DNA from: Blastobasis lacticolella
Lineage: Eukaryota > Arthropoda > Insecta > Lepidoptera > Blastobasidae
Reading direction: 5' to 3'
Assembly (NCBI GenBank): GCA_905147135.1
Contig: LR990053.1
Location: 11,358,501-11,422,500 of the forward strand
DNA: 64,000 nt
Position 1 is the first letter of the stretch; each line of letters starts with the position of its first letter. Under the pieces are notes generated by a model that was not told the DNA's origin, did not search any database, and was given only the letters and a program-made list of their open reading frames with translations. A program made the position numbers and the translations under genes. Shown one piece after another: positions 43,109 through 55,451 of the stretch.

Positions 43109-43318
43109 TACATTGCACGGTTCTACATGACTGGGAGACGTCCTAGTGTATCAGGACGTTTCCTGTATGTGTTGACTGACCCAACACTGCTTGGGTTTAT
43201 GCGGGAACACCATAGCGAAAACTATCTATGAGGTCTTATAGTGTTCCGATAAAAAGCGGCTGTGGATACATAGAGGGGTTTTAGTGGGTAGGGTCCTTTT
43301 CCGGGCAATTCCACATGT
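43109..43318 (+). repeat. Repeat E, copy 1
   Basis: About 210 bp nearly identical to 47671-47880: GACGTCCTAGTGTATCAGGA, ACACTGCTTGGGTTTA, ACTATCTATGAGGTCTTATA, GTTCCGATAAAAAGCGGCTG, GAGGGGTTTTAGTGGGTAGG. It carries no ORF and looks like the 3' end of a retroelement. Confidence 0.9.
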
Positions 43319-44159
43319 TGTAACGTAACGAACTGCCTAGCAGTGGGTCAGGTTCAGTTGTAAAATAAGGAATGCTCTGTTAGAGGTCAGTAGCAAGCTA
43401 TTTTATGAGAGATTAATTGGAGGTCGGTAGCCGACCCCTTGAGCAAAGAAAACAAAAGAATCAGGGTAGTGGGTATTGTATTCAGTCCATCTGTAATCTA
43501 TCTAAAACAAGAACTTTATCAAAATAATCTACAAAAGCACAAACGTTATAAAAAAGAGTTTGTCCACATAACCTTCTGTCCGGGCTGGAGCACTTATTTC
43601 ACTTTTCAACGCAGACCGAAAGTACCGGTTTGTGAACTGGTTGAGCGACTACGTCAGCTTGGGATTCTTATAGGAGTTGGTGGTTCATGCGACTAGGTGC
43701 ATATTCTTAGAACTGGGTCTTCGGAGATAGAATTTGATGCTTCATAGCATATACTTTAGATTTATACTGCACACATAATAACTTTTGGCGATTTATTATC
43801 TCAAAGTAACATCACGTTATAATCTATTCACCTCCAAGGCCGAAGGCTGGGAAAACAACTCTGTCTAAATCCCTCTCTGCTTCCTCTATTCAAGGCTCGG
43901 GTCCTCGTTTAAATACCTTCTAGAACCATTTGACACAAAGGAAGATAATATCTTGTTCAACCAGCCAGTTCCCGAAATGGTCCATATTAATTTTCGGACG
44001 GTCTGGTGTTCGACAGCCAAGAATATAATTCATGCCGACCTGATGAGGAATTGGATCCAGCAGTTATCTAGAATAAAAGAGGCACAAAAAAGATTAAAAT
44101 GACTTTGACTATTAAAAATTTCCCACTTGTAATCAAAAGCAACAGCTTACCTCAGCAAT
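43319..44159. other. Unassigned
   Basis: An 85-codon plus frame (43439-43696) has no domain. Part of this stretch may be decayed LINE sequence upstream of 44160, but I could not read RT motifs in it. Confidence 0.3.
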
Positions 44160-45478
44160 GGACGAAGTAGTGCAATGGATGAACGACCACAGCCTTGATA
44201 TAAATTTTACCAAAACTAAGATTATAACTTTCCACCCGCGCCAAAAAATCCATTACATCTAGATTTCAACTATGGTAGCGTGAAACTAGAAGTTGTAAAT
44301 GAGTTTACGTTGCTCGGATTAGCCGTGGAAACACATATGACTTGGAAGACGCATGTACTTAAAATAAAAAATAAACTTTCAAGTTTCTCGTATGCACTTC
44401 ATGAAATCAAGAAAGTCACTGATTTAAAAACTGCCATAGTGGCCTATTATGCATATGCCTATGCTTGGCTTAACTATGGTATTATATTATGGGGTAACAG
44501 CCCGGGAGCGTCGGATTTGTTCACCATGCAGAAGAAGCTTATAAGAATACTTGTTAACATAGACTCAATGGACAGTTGTAAACCACACTTCCGAAGAAAC
44601 TGTATACTTACACTGCCATCTTTGTATATATTTGAGGTCTGTAGGTTTGTGAGACGCCACCAGGAATTTTATAAAAGACGGGATGATATACAGGGAAGTC
44701 ATCTATTGCGATATAGGAACAGGCTGATATTACCAAGCTCCAGACTTGCAATACACTCCTCGAGTCCCCTAGTCATGTCTATAAAAATATTTAATAAATT
44801 ACCCGATATAATAAAAAATGAAAAAAAAGATAAATGCTTTCAGAAACTTCTCAAAGAATTATTAATTAATAAAAGTTATTATTCATTAGATGAGTATATG
44901 AATGATAAATTTTAATAACTATTGATAATATAAAATGAAATTAATAAACATTATAATATACATAAATTAATTTATAATTAATAAAAATATATATGATAAA
45001 GAAATTAAGTTAATATTGAATATAATATATACTAATAATATAATACATGTTAACCAATAACGAAGGAAATGTCATATTACTCTATATTACACGTATAGAG
45101 TATGAATATGAAGCAAATAAAAAATTATTAAATAAATTTAATTATTGATAATATGTATGTATGTAGAGTTGTCCTGAAAGCCGGTCCCGGCTTGCACCAG
45201 GATTCGCTTTGCTATTTTTGCTCCTCCAATTCGCTCTGTCTTAAATACGTACTAGACAAGTATTATACTCTATATTTACATATATAGAGTATTAATATTA
45301 CATTCTAAAATATAATTTTGAAATTATATTATTTAAAAACAAGTGCCTCCTCTCTACCAGTATGCTGTGCCCGATCCGGGTCCATGTTGATACCCATTAT
45401 ATAATTTTGTATTATGTAAAATTACTATTACTACTTTGTAAAACACATGGAATGCTAAATAAATTGAAATTGAAATTG
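44160..45478 (+). pseudogene. LINE pol C-terminal part and 3' UTR
   Basis: 44160-44245 reads SAMDEVVQWMNDHSLDINFT then KTKIITFHPRQ, the RT segment after YxDD. A frame change follows, then an open 211-codon frame (44280-44915): EVVNEFTLLGLAVETHMTWK, YGIILWGNSPGASDLFTMQK, KIFNKLPDIIKN, LLINKSYYSLDEYM. The 3' UTR is very AT-rich and ends near 45478 in a (TTGAAA)n tail. A short RTE-like tail fragment appears within it at about 45165-45250. It belongs to the same broad LINE group as 29281 but with a different tail. Confidence 0.8.
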
Positions 45479-45764
45479 AAATGACATGACAAGAGTAAAA
45501 TAACAGAAAGGACCCGCTCCCAATAAAAATGCGGGTTTATGTGTATAATTCGTATTGGAAACTATATATAAATCAAACCCTATCGAAATAAACAACCTTC
45601 CGAAGCATTGGGGCCCGTCCGGATCCATAATATTTAAAAAACAAGAAGTTACGAAGGTAAGAATCCAGACACACGCCATTGCCCCCTGCTTTTCATTCGG
45701 AAACCATCATTACTTTTATCATTTGGGTGTCCATATATCAAAAGAACATTCCCCAAAATCTATT
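45479..45764. other. Unassigned
   Basis: Overlapping frames on both strands have no domain. It leads into a 245-bp tandem repeat. Confidence 0.3.
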
Positions 45765-46260
45765 ATAATCAAAACATTAATAGAACGTAGTAATCAACAT
45801 AGTCTGATATACAGAATAAACTTAATTTTCCAGGGAGGAATTATGGACAATCAGAGCCTGAAGGGCCAAATCCAAAGATACCCATAAAAAGTGACAAATA
45901 TGACAAATTGGAAATAAAAAGCATCAACATGCTACACAAAAATGTGTCTAAAAGTCCTAATAACCTTAAGTACTAACACAAGTCAAAGCAAAACCCTATA
46001 TTCTATTATATTCAATTTAAATTAAACACATTAGTAAAAACGTAGTTACATCAAATACAGAATTAACATATTTTCCAGGAAATAATGATTGACAATCAGA
46101 GCCTGAAGGGCCAGATCCGAAGATGCCCATAATAAACTAATAAAGGTGGAAAAATTAAGAATAAAAGTGTAAACGTGTTGAAAACAACGTTTAAACAGGA
46201 GTCCTCATAACCGTAAGTATTACATAAGGCAAAGTAAAATCCTACAATGTCCACCGTCAT
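45765..46260. repeat. Two-copy tandem repeat, about 245 bp
   Basis: GACAATCAGAGCCTGAAGGG at 45845 recurs near 46089. CATAACC(T/G)TAAGTA and CAAAG(C/T)AAAA recur at about 45960 and 46206. Copies differ by many substitutions and small indels, so the duplication is old. Confidence 0.75.
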
Positions 46261-46310
46261 TCCCCCGGATGACGCGGTATCTATCGAAGATTTCCACTCT
46301 TAAAAAAAAA
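46252..46310 (+). repeat. Repeat E 3'-terminal fragment
   Basis: TCCACCGTCATTCCCCCGGA and TGACGCGG..TCTATCGAAGA match the segment after the 210-bp block at 47880-47935 and end in an A-run. Confidence 0.65.
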
Positions 46311-46785
46311 GTGTGGTCTATATAAGATGATTTTTTGAGCTAGGGAAATATAGGTATATAGGTGGTATGCCTATAAATCATTAGACCCATGGAATGGATT
46401 GATGTTAATATGGTATTCCGCCAGACACCACACAGCTTTTTTTATCCCTCTACACAGAAGGGGACAAGACCGATTAGTTATCCTTAATGCAAAAGTGCGT
46501 TAAGCGGAAACAAACGAATAAGCAATACTCAATATACAATGTAAGTTAAAGAGTACTCTCAAAGTTAATGCTATTGGAACAATCAGGGGTAAATAAGTTC
46601 TCAAATGAGAAATATTTTTTCTGGTGTATTACCTACTCATCAAGACAGTTCGAAAGAGACAATCACGATGGGGTTATCTTCCTGCGTTTAGTATCATAAT
46701 GTTTTGAACTATCGCGGTTATTATCACACATTTTAAGTGTATGTTCTGGGTTTCCTACCGCGTACCTTTGTTGACGAGTAGCCCG
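46311..46785. other. Unassigned, with a trace of repeat D
   Basis: GGTATTCCGCCAGACACCAC near 46411 resembles the right edge of repeat D. No gene. Confidence 0.3.
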
Positions 46786-46857
46786 ATATTTCGACACAAA
46801 AAAAAAATAAAAGAAAAAAAAAAATTTATTATTTATTTATTTATATTTCGACACAAA
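46786..46857. mobile_element. Tail-only insertion with 15-bp target duplication
   Basis: ATATTTCGACACAAA occurs at 46786-46800 and 46843-46857. The 42 bases between are only an A-rich run grading into TTTATT repeats. This looks like a retro-insertion in which nothing but the tail was copied. Confidence 0.7.
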
Positions 46858-47670
46858 TAGCCCGTATAATCGAAGTATCTCCAAAATGTTGCGTTTAGTA
46901 GTTCCTATGACTAATTTTCGTCATCATCATTAAACCTTAACTATCACATAGTGGTTTAGTACTCCTCCTCCATGGTAGGTACCATATTAATGCATTGTCA
47001 TCCAATTGAACAGCGGGAAGTGGGTCAAATTAGGCTTACCAGATTCCAGACCAAGAATTGAAGTGAAATACCGTTTTCCGACTTCATCATCAGACCAGCT
47101 CCATAATACCATAATATTAGTGCAAGATTTCAGGACAAAGAAGTGAAGTGAAATGAAAATTTATATAAATAAAATAATGTTGACATTGAAAAATTACAAA
47201 CAATACCAAACTTGAGCCAAAATACTTAAATCTTATCAAATACAGTTTTTTTTTTTTTATTAAATTATTTAAGGATTTTGGAAGCTCATCAGCAATTTTG
47301 AACGTAACACCATTTAATATACCAAAAAAAATTAACAGCGCACAAGATTTTGACGCATTATATGCGGAATCAAAAAAGTTTTCTTGTAATTTAAATAATA
47401 ACTTATTCATGGCTGCCATAATTGTTAGACTTTAAGTTTTTATCAAGTCAGACATTTGACTGTGAGCAAAAAAGAAAAATATATATTTCCTTCACACTCG
47501 CTCACAAATAATAGTGATAATAGGTATTTAACTTTTTAAGTAAATTAGTAGCAAAAATTACGTCGTAATTACGTTTGATAGTGATTACCAAATTGGTAAT
47601 TGAAACTACACTATAGGTCGAACCGACGGAACCTAGTGGAACCAGCGGAGAAGAGACGGGGGTCTCTTTT
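46858..47670. other. Unassigned
   Basis: 47080-47110 (TTCATCATCAGACCAGCTCC) recurs at 49210, a short dispersed motif. The 100-codon minus frame 47117-47419 has no domain. Confidence 0.3.
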
Positions 47671-47945
47671 TCTGCATTGCACGGTTCCACATGACTGTTA
47701 GACGTCCTAGTGTATCAGGACGTTTCCTGTATATGTTGACTGACCCAACACTGCTTGGGTTTACGCTGGAACACCATAGCGAAAACTATCTATGAGGTCT
47801 TATGGTGTTCCGATAAAAAGCGGCTGTGGATACATAGAGGGGTTTTAGTGGGTAGGGTCCTTTTTTGGGCAATCCCACATGTCCACCGTCATTCCTCCGG
47901 GTGACGTGGGATCTTTCGAAGACTTCCCCTCTTATAAAAAAAAAA
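47671..47945 (+). repeat. Repeat E, copy 2 (longer)
   Basis: Same 210 bp as 43109, then TCCACCGTCATTCCTCCGGG, TGACGTGGGATCTTTCGAAG and an A-run. The A-run suggests a retroelement 3' terminus. Confidence 0.9.
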
Positions 47946-48540
47946 TAAAGTCGAACCGACGTACAATCGACGTCGGAAGAGGGACGACCTATTGTGTACG
48001 TGGTTTTTTCCCCATTTTGGTGGATTCAACGTCGATTCAAGGTGCCCAATTTAGGTCACTATGTAAATTGCGACCCAGAACAGGTAATTTTACAATAATT
48101 TCAACCAAAAATGTTGAATGGGATGATAGCCCACTCAGTTTCAAATGTCACCAGGGAAAGACCCTGTACCAATGAAACTTTTATAACACTTATATACAGA
48201 TCAAACGACCACCATGTACTCCGTGCTTCGGAGGACATGTTAAGACATCAGTCCCTGCTTAACTCTCTCCGACAGCACAGGATACCTGATATTGACACCG
48301 TAATGTAATTCAAAGTACACTTGTAAATTAAAAATTAATGTGTCGTGAAATTGCCTCTGTCAGAATGTCGCGGGATAACTCATTGTGGTTATATTATGTC
48401 AAGGTGCTCGCTTTCGCTTTGTCTTCCGGTCGTTTTACGAGAAGTTAATTATGGAAGCTGTAGAATTCTCTAAACGCTTTAATAATGGCAATGCTAACAG
48501 GTTATCGTAACCAGCAATTACCTGTGTTTCGTTCATTAAA
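47946..48540. other. Unassigned, with a retroelement-like phrase
   Basis: CCGTGCTTCGGAGGACATGT and TAAGACATCAGTCCCTG near 48220 resemble a frequent lepidopteran LINE 3' phrase. Frames here are short. Confidence 0.3.
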
Positions 48541-48650
48541 TAAATAATAATAAATAAATAAATATTCGTGGACAAATTCACACAGCGCCATCTAGCCCCA
48601 AACTAAGCAAAGCTTGTACTATGGGTGCTAGATAACTGACATGAAGGGAA
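48541..48650 (-). mobile_element. SINE-C, 3' end
   Basis: (AATA)n, then TGGACAAATTCACACAGCGC, CATCTAGCCCCAAACTAAGC and AAAGCTTGTACTATGGGTGC: the reverse complement of the 8811 copy's 3' half. The head is missing. Confidence 0.8.
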
Positions 48651-51054
48651 TCAATTCATTTATCGGGTATCTACGTAAAATATAAGACTTGATAGGCTAG
48701 GAAATTAAAAAATAATCGCCGTTTAAAAAATAACTTCTCAGTCAAATAAGATCTCTCTCCCATGAGTGGAGGAGAGCGAAGATGGAAAAGTAAGGAAGAA
48801 AAACTTTGGAAACGTGATAGTTTAATTGGTACGAAAGTAATCCACTGGAAGGTAGTAGTAATTTAATACGTTTTAAGTCAAAGGAAAATTCTTTATTTTC
48901 TTTTAAATCGGGAACCCGAACAATATTTAAGAGCATTTGAAAAATAATAATTGCGGTGGCTTAAAACAGTTCTTTCACTGTTATTTTTAGATATATTTCT
49001 AGAGCCTATACGTAAGTATTGTAGTTATATAATTTAATAAGTATATATTTAAATTACAGCACTTTTTCAACTCTTAGGCCTAATTGACACATAAAAGTAC
49101 TTAAATGAAAAATATTATTTCATAACAATGTTTTATCGTTTATTATTATGACCCTTCCAAAAAGCAACACGATGGTGTTATCTTATTGCGTTCATTGGTC
49201 CTATGGCCACCTTCCGACCCCATCATCAGACCAGCTCCATTGTATCATTTCAGCTCAAGTGAACGCCGAGAAGTGACCGGGAGATTTGTCCCACACAATT
49301 ATTAAGCTTGTATACGTATTAATGACGTTCCTAGTAGTAAGACAATCTGCTATGATTTCAAATAAAATAGTAAAATTATTGTTTGACAACTTTCAATACA
49401 CTCAATGCCACTTCATACTTATAAAACAAAGCATAGACACTTATTTAAACAAACTGAAAGTGGAAACCAGCTTTCTCATTAATTGGACTCGAAATTGTGT
49501 GACAAACTCTCTGCAAAACGCTGATGAAAATAAAAAGCGAGGAGCAAAACTAGCGCAGTGCCCGCAAGTTGAAACATGAACGCAACGACATCGCTAGTAT
49601 AAAAGTTTCAGCGATGTACCGCAGAGGTCCCGGCGTGTTCGGCCCGTGCTTTGCCGAAAGTTTTCCATCAACACTTCAATCCCAACTTTCGGATTACGAC
49701 ACAGTGGCGCGGGGATTCACCGGCCTTTGGATGGTTTTAAATAAAGCGTTTGAAGCGGGGTATTTTTTATGTTTAATAAATAGATGGTAAAAAAATCGAC
49801 TCCTACGAGCCTACTCTTTTATCTACTCTTTTATCAAAAGCCAGCAACCTAAGTGATCCCCAAGGATTTGCGAATGTCAATGAGGAGTTTTCCAGTAGGT
49901 ATTGATAGTTGGTTTCAAAAAGCATCAATAGATTCCTACAATTTTGGTAATCTTTTTATAATCTGTATGATGGTGGCAGTGATTTCATGCAGCCAACTTA
50001 TACTAAACTTAAAAATAAAATGTTATATTAATAAAGCTAATAACTGTTAAAGGTTGATCGAAGTGTAAAAATAAATATTTATAGAAGTTGGCACTGTGTC
50101 CCATTATTATTACAACCTCTAAAATGGTTGAAAACTATTGACAAATACAATAGTATCCAATACAACGTACCCAGTGTTTATATCCTGTTTGCTAAGAACC
50201 TATTTCAAGCGATTATGAATTACCAAAATTGTCGGGGCGCCATCTAGTGAGTGGTTAGGAATGCTTTAGATACCTATTGGAAAACTGCTCATTGTCGGTG
50301 GTGACCACAAAAACCAATATAGGTTACGTAAATAGAAATGCCATGTGGAGCATTAAACTATCGAGAGCGCTTGTCGATACCTCGGCCACTACACATAACT
50401 GTCCGGAATCAACTACCTACTATTAGCATAAGATATCTATCGGGTCATCTGCATAGCGACAAAGTCACGCGCGCTAAGGACTTCTATTGACTTAGATTTG
50501 CGTGATGGAGACGACGGACGACATACTATAACAATAATAATAAAGTTTTTTATTCAGCCAATAAATAAATTGTACAATTAAAATCACAATTACTTAGGTT
50601 TTGGATTCGTAAAATTTCTGTTTAGCAAAGAGCAAGCAGGGCCGTGTTCCGAGGCTACACCCTGAGCTCACTTTTCACTCTACTGGCAATTCGAGGTCGA
50701 AAAACACCTGATTGAATTTTGTGATAAGTTCTGTTATTCTTTATTTGTCTACATTTGATCTTTACCTTTTATTTGTCATCCACTCTTGTTATTTGAATAA
50801 CAGACATAATTTTCCTTTAGTTTCACGAATAAGTTTTATTATTATGTCAATCAATGTCAACATTTTGAGGTCTAAACAACTGCGGCTGTACCGTAACTTG
50901 CAACTGTCGGTGAGTGCAAGTGATAGCCAGGTATTGTTTGCGATATGATATAGGAAGGAAAAGTTACGCTCGCTGAAAACATCGACGTTATGTTAGCTAA
51001 AGTAGAGACAAAACTTTGTGAGATGGGTGATTTTCTATTTACTATTACTATGTT
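48651..51054. other. Unassigned, long stretch without recognisable genes
   Basis: Frames at 49286-49579 and 49569-49790 are unassigned. 49560-49740 is GC-richer, but I find no domain, splice pair or repeat match. Confidence 0.3.
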
Positions 51055-51490
51055 TGCTCTCATTGGTATTGACAGAAAACTGCCTGATCAGGCTAACAGC
51101 AATGCCCTTCGCCAAATGTTGGTGTCCAAGCGTCTAAATAGGAAGACTAAAATATGCATCTACAAAACGGTTATCACACATACTGGGAACCACCAAATGG
51201 GAGGACAGCAGCTGGAGGATACTGAATGTATAGGGAGATCGAGGAGCTAGTGCCGCACCAATATGATTGGGGAGATAAGGTTGCGAGATTGCGCTGGCTC
51301 GGTCACGTGGAGAGGATAGAGAAGAATCGCGCCATGAAGAGAGCCTACTCTGGACTTCCGAATAGAAAACGTCCAGTGAGACGTTCTAGATACCGCTGGC
51401 TGGTCCAATCTGTCCAAGCTTCAGAGGCCGAGATTGAAGAAAACCGTTTAGAATCGGCATGTGTGGCGTCTTTTGGTATCGAAGGCTAAT
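51055..51490 (+). pseudogene. LINE pol C-terminal fragment
   Basis: 51060-51175 reads ALRQMLVSKRLNRKTKICIY KTVI, matching the ..L.SK.L.R.TK..IYKT.I segment of LINE pol. After a deletion and a frame change, frame 51226-51489 reads KVARLRWLGHVERIEKNRAM, KRPVRRSRYRWLVQSVQ and ends FGIEG. The ETW-type segment between them is lost. Clade not assigned. Confidence 0.75.
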
Positions 51491-52719
51491 ATCCTGTTTG
51501 GCCGCTAAGCCAGCACAGTAAGTTAATTTTTTTGTGTGTGTTTAAGAAACGTAGCTTATGGCACTCGGTCTCTGCCTGCCCCTGTAAGATATGAGTGTGT
51601 ATGTAGGTATGTTTTTTGTCTTTGTCTCTGTAAATATTCTATGTGTAAGTACTTGGTTGTTATGAAACCTTGTTTAATCATTGGTCTCTACATTTTATAA
51701 TGATGAAAAGATAATGTGTATGATAAAATAATACTTAATTACACAATGTAGGCCTGCTGGATGAAATTTTTTTTTAAACACGTGCCTGTTGTATCGTTTA
51801 TATGTATGATATTTGCAATGTTTATATGCATGATAGTGCAATAAAGTAGTAAATAAATTCATTAATTAAGCTCATAATTTCTTTAATACGATTTTATAAG
51901 AGTTTATTTACTAAAGCTCATTCTGGGTCCTTGTGAAATTTAAGGCAAATAAATTGCTCAATTAAATAAAGCCTAGTTTCGCCTAAGCTTCAAAAACCCT
52001 GAAATTCGTCGGACGGCGTCGTAAGTCGACCCCTGAACCGGGCTTACTCAGAACGCAACTAATTAGGGTGGTTATATAAAAAAATATGATGTAAAAACTC
52101 GTGAGGAGAGCCCTTGGACAAGAGTGTAACAAGCAGTTGCAGCAAATTATAACTTCATTGTTGCTTTTATTATATCTTCTCGTTTGTTTAATTCTCTGAC
52201 TAGTTAGTTTATTTACTATATTTTTGGAGATGTGTGCCCTTTATTCTTTCCAAGATTGTTCTTGCTAACTTTGGTGTCCGGCAGAGTACAATATTGCACC
52301 AACCCTCTCTATTATCACAAATGTCTATCATACAACGAATTGGCTTACCACTTGGTCTATATTGATATGGATTAACATATGGTAAGGTGGTCAACAAATT
52401 TGTTTGGTAACAAATGCGTAAGCGGGGATAGAGTAGAAAACAAGAAGCAGCGTTTTGTTTATGTGTTTTAAAAACTCCAATCGGTGAGATTTTGGCAAAG
52501 CTCTTCATTTGAGTGGTTTTCCAAGATTCTCAAATCAAACAGTGGACTGTTACAGACGGTTTAGTAGTTAATCATGAAAACAGAACATACAGACAAACAT
52601 ACTTACTTTCACATTATAATGTTAGTCCAGACTTATCTTCATACCTTCATATTTGTTATTTAAAAGTAAGCATAAGTTGGCCGGCTTGCCTTGCCTACCC
52701 TATGACCGCATAAATATTA
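51491..52719. other. Unassigned; short repeat D trace
   Basis: 51491-51860 may be the 3' UTR of the preceding LINE fragment. TGGTGTCCGGCAGAGTACAA near 52270 matches the edge of repeat D. No gene. Confidence 0.3.
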
Positions 52720-52985
52720 TTCGTATTAGTACTACGTTCTGGTATGACATAAAATAATCTAATCGACGGAAACAGTCGGATAACCCCCCACCACGTACAC
52801 CTACATATGCTCAAATATATTCTAAACCACGACGCCGATTTAAACGAAACAAAGCTAAGAATTTAAAAATTCGAAAAATCCAAAACTGGCTTTGGAGAAA
52901 ACCGCAAGCAAATCGGTCTATCCGTTAGATGACAGATACGCACGTCAAACGTAAAACACCCCTTTTTGTACATCGGGAATTAAAA
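52720..52985 (+). repeat. Repeat F, copy 1
   Basis: Shares with 62230 the phrases TCTAA(T/C)CGACGG, GTCGGATAACCCC, AAATCGGTCTATCCGTT and CACGTCAAAC. Confidence 0.7.
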
Positions 52986-53536
52986 GCATTGTTCTTTAGC
53001 TAGATGAAACATCGAAATCCTGTGTAACTATACATTGACAGCTATCGATATTCGATACAATTCCATTTTGTTTCCTCATTATTATTTTTTGATGCCATTT
53101 CGAATATTTTCTTTCTGTGGATTCCTCATGAAAATTATGTCTGTCGAGAGTCGTTTCCGTTTCCTCTGTGTATTCAAATGACGTGCCGTCGTCGCTACAG
53201 CGGCTGGGCTGGACGGTGCGTACACTGGTACCTACTTGGGAAGATCTGGGTTTCTATCGCATAAACCGATGCCGTGATGATTTTTAATGTCTCTACCTAC
53301 ATCTATGTTTAGTCGGTTGTGTCTTTTGGTCTCAGATGTTTAAGTAATGGTTGTAATAATTATCAACAAAGTGGTCTAAAATAGTTTTTGTAAGTCAGCG
53401 CGGGCGATGTCGGAAGTATCGATGATACGTTATCACACAAGTGACAATTTCAACAATTTAAATCAGAGAATTATTGGCGGATAAATAGCGTTACGTAATT
53501 AGCATACGGGTACCGGTAAAAAGTCGACATTGCTAC
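52986..53536. other. Unassigned
   Basis: No ORF or repeat recognised. Confidence 0.3.
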
Positions 53537-53710
53537 CAGGGAACCAGCCAGATTGGAACATGGTTATACATACAGTCGCCTGAATGTGCAGGTTTCATCA
53601 CGATGTTTTCCCTCACCGTAAGAGCATCCTGCACTATCAGAGAGTGGGATTCGATTCCGGTACCTCTAGCATTGCGAGTCGGATACCGTTATCACTAGGC
53701 CACCGACGCT
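53537..53710 (-). mobile_element. SINE-B, head and partial body
   Basis: CAGTCGCCTGAATGTGCAGG, TTTCCCTCACCGTAAGAGCA, then the head GGGATTCGATTCCGGTACCT ending AGGCCACCGACGCTC. It is truncated on its 3' side. Confidence 0.8.
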
Positions 53711-53759
53711 CCTTACCAACGCTATAATGTTCACCATATTTCATACACAAACATACAAT

Positions 53760-54104
53760 ACATCCAATTAAAGGACACGAAATCCTTACGGAACCGCCCG
53801 GCAAATCCCTCCCAGCAGCGTACGCGATCTCCAGTCCAAAGTGACGTGTGCGTCACATCGGGCCGGCTCGCTCCTATTCGTTTCAGTACCAGCCAGCCTC
53901 CCGTGGCGACGTCACGCCGACGACGTTACGGACCACCGTATACCGTTCGTAGTGGAGTGCAGTGAGACAAGTGCACGTCAAAACTTACCAGTGACGAAGA
54001 CAAGCGGCAATGTTGACACGCTATTCGAGTCAGATGTTTATAATGTGACCGACGTTCTTGGTACTTGAAGTGCCGTTAAGTTCCAAAGTTTGGACGTGCT
54101 TTAG
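53760..54104 (+). promoter_or_regulatory. Candidate promoter and non-coding first exon
   Basis: The most gene-like non-transposon stretch in the window. It is a CG-rich island in AT-rich DNA with a perfect palindrome GTGACGTGTGCGTCAC (53841-53856), another CRE-like GCGACGTCACGC (53907) and an initiator-like TTTCAGTACC (53882). About 220 bases downstream lies a consensus donor, TTTAG|GTGAGTGA, with the cut after 54104. No TATA box lies at the expected distance. If real, it would be a 5' UTR exon of a gene whose coding exons lie to the right, outside the window. A 75-codon frame across it starts without ATG and is probably incidental. Confidence 0.35.
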
Positions 54105-55440
54105 GTGAGTGAAAGTTTTCGCGTTTTCTTCAATAATGGGGTGGTTAATGTGATTTATTAATAATGAGGCGAAGAAAAAATATTATTAAGGTCTCATGTA
54201 TTTTTTTGTAAGGAGTATGGCCAATACCTACGGATATAAAATGCGGTGTCGGCGCCATGGTGTTTCTGGTGTCCACGGGCGGCGATCACTTAGCATTAGG
54301 TGCCCAGCTTCCTCGTTTGAATGCGTTTATTATATATTTCTTTAAATTAAAAAATTTAAGAGACTTCGCGCCCGAAAAGGGCAACGCTAATTTCAAATGT
54401 AAACGTGTTTAAAATTAAGGAATGAAAGATATTTTGATTTTTCATATTTATACACAAAATAATATATAGGTATTTATCACATCTTAAATATGAATTTTTG
54501 CTTTCTTTTGCCTGTCAATCACATTAAGGCTTACCGCATTTTCATGGAACGGGTTTCCCTTTCTAGATAAGAAATCCAATTATGTATGCACGAATTTCTA
54601 ATGATTAATTAGGACACGCAACTACGTCCGAAAATAATGTTTACCCAAATCGAGGCTGTATTACGTAAAACCAATAATCAACTCATTTTTAATTAATATA
54701 GGCACCTCCAATATGAATGTTAAAATTGATTTAACTAGGTACTTGACGCAACTGAAAATACGTCATGTCCTAATAAATCCAAATTGGATTTGTAAATTTT
54801 TTAGTCAAGTACCTATTATGTGTTAAAATTTGTAAACCTAAACACAAATAGTATATAATTACCTATTTATTTGCGACTAGTTATTGCAAGGTTGTTCTAC
54901 AATAATAAATAACATGCCTGATTAATTGGAGGGTTATAGAACACAATTATTAATATTTAGGTGCAAAAAAGTGGTACAAAATATATAAACCCCGACTACT
55001 AATTAAAGCACAGAAAGTAAAAGATAAGATAAGAAACTACGTAAAATCTAATAATGTGCAAAAGCAGATCACTTTTCAGAAAGCGTTCAAATGTTATGAT
55101 TTTATAAGCCACTTTAAAGAAAAAGGTTTCTGACGATAGCCTTATTTTCGAGCACCACGAAATTATGCTGTAGATAGTAATTATGTCTCCCTTTTTATTC
55201 CGCCACGCTGGTTCAGATAATTGCTCTCACCGAGGTAATAATTAACTTTCATTGGTAATTAAGTTATGAAAAATAGCTGAAAGGAACAAAAACCTTTGCC
55301 ACCAATAAGGTGACATGGCCCCTTATAAATAGGGTTCAGTTTATGAATGCCGTGATAAATACAAGGCTATTAATAATTTTCTCTCTTTTCATTCTCGTCT
55401 TCCCTTGGTGTTTTATCGTGGTTTTTTATTTAAAATTTTA
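54105..55440. other. Unassigned AT-rich sequence; possible first intron
   Basis: Follows the candidate donor. No coding signal or repeat recognised. Confidence 0.3.
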
Positions 55441-55451
55441 TTCAGCCTACT

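Noticed and set aside
53841..54068. 75-codon protein-coding gene
   Set aside because: It starts without ATG, has no domain and overlaps a CG-rich promoter-like stretch, so it is more likely incidental.
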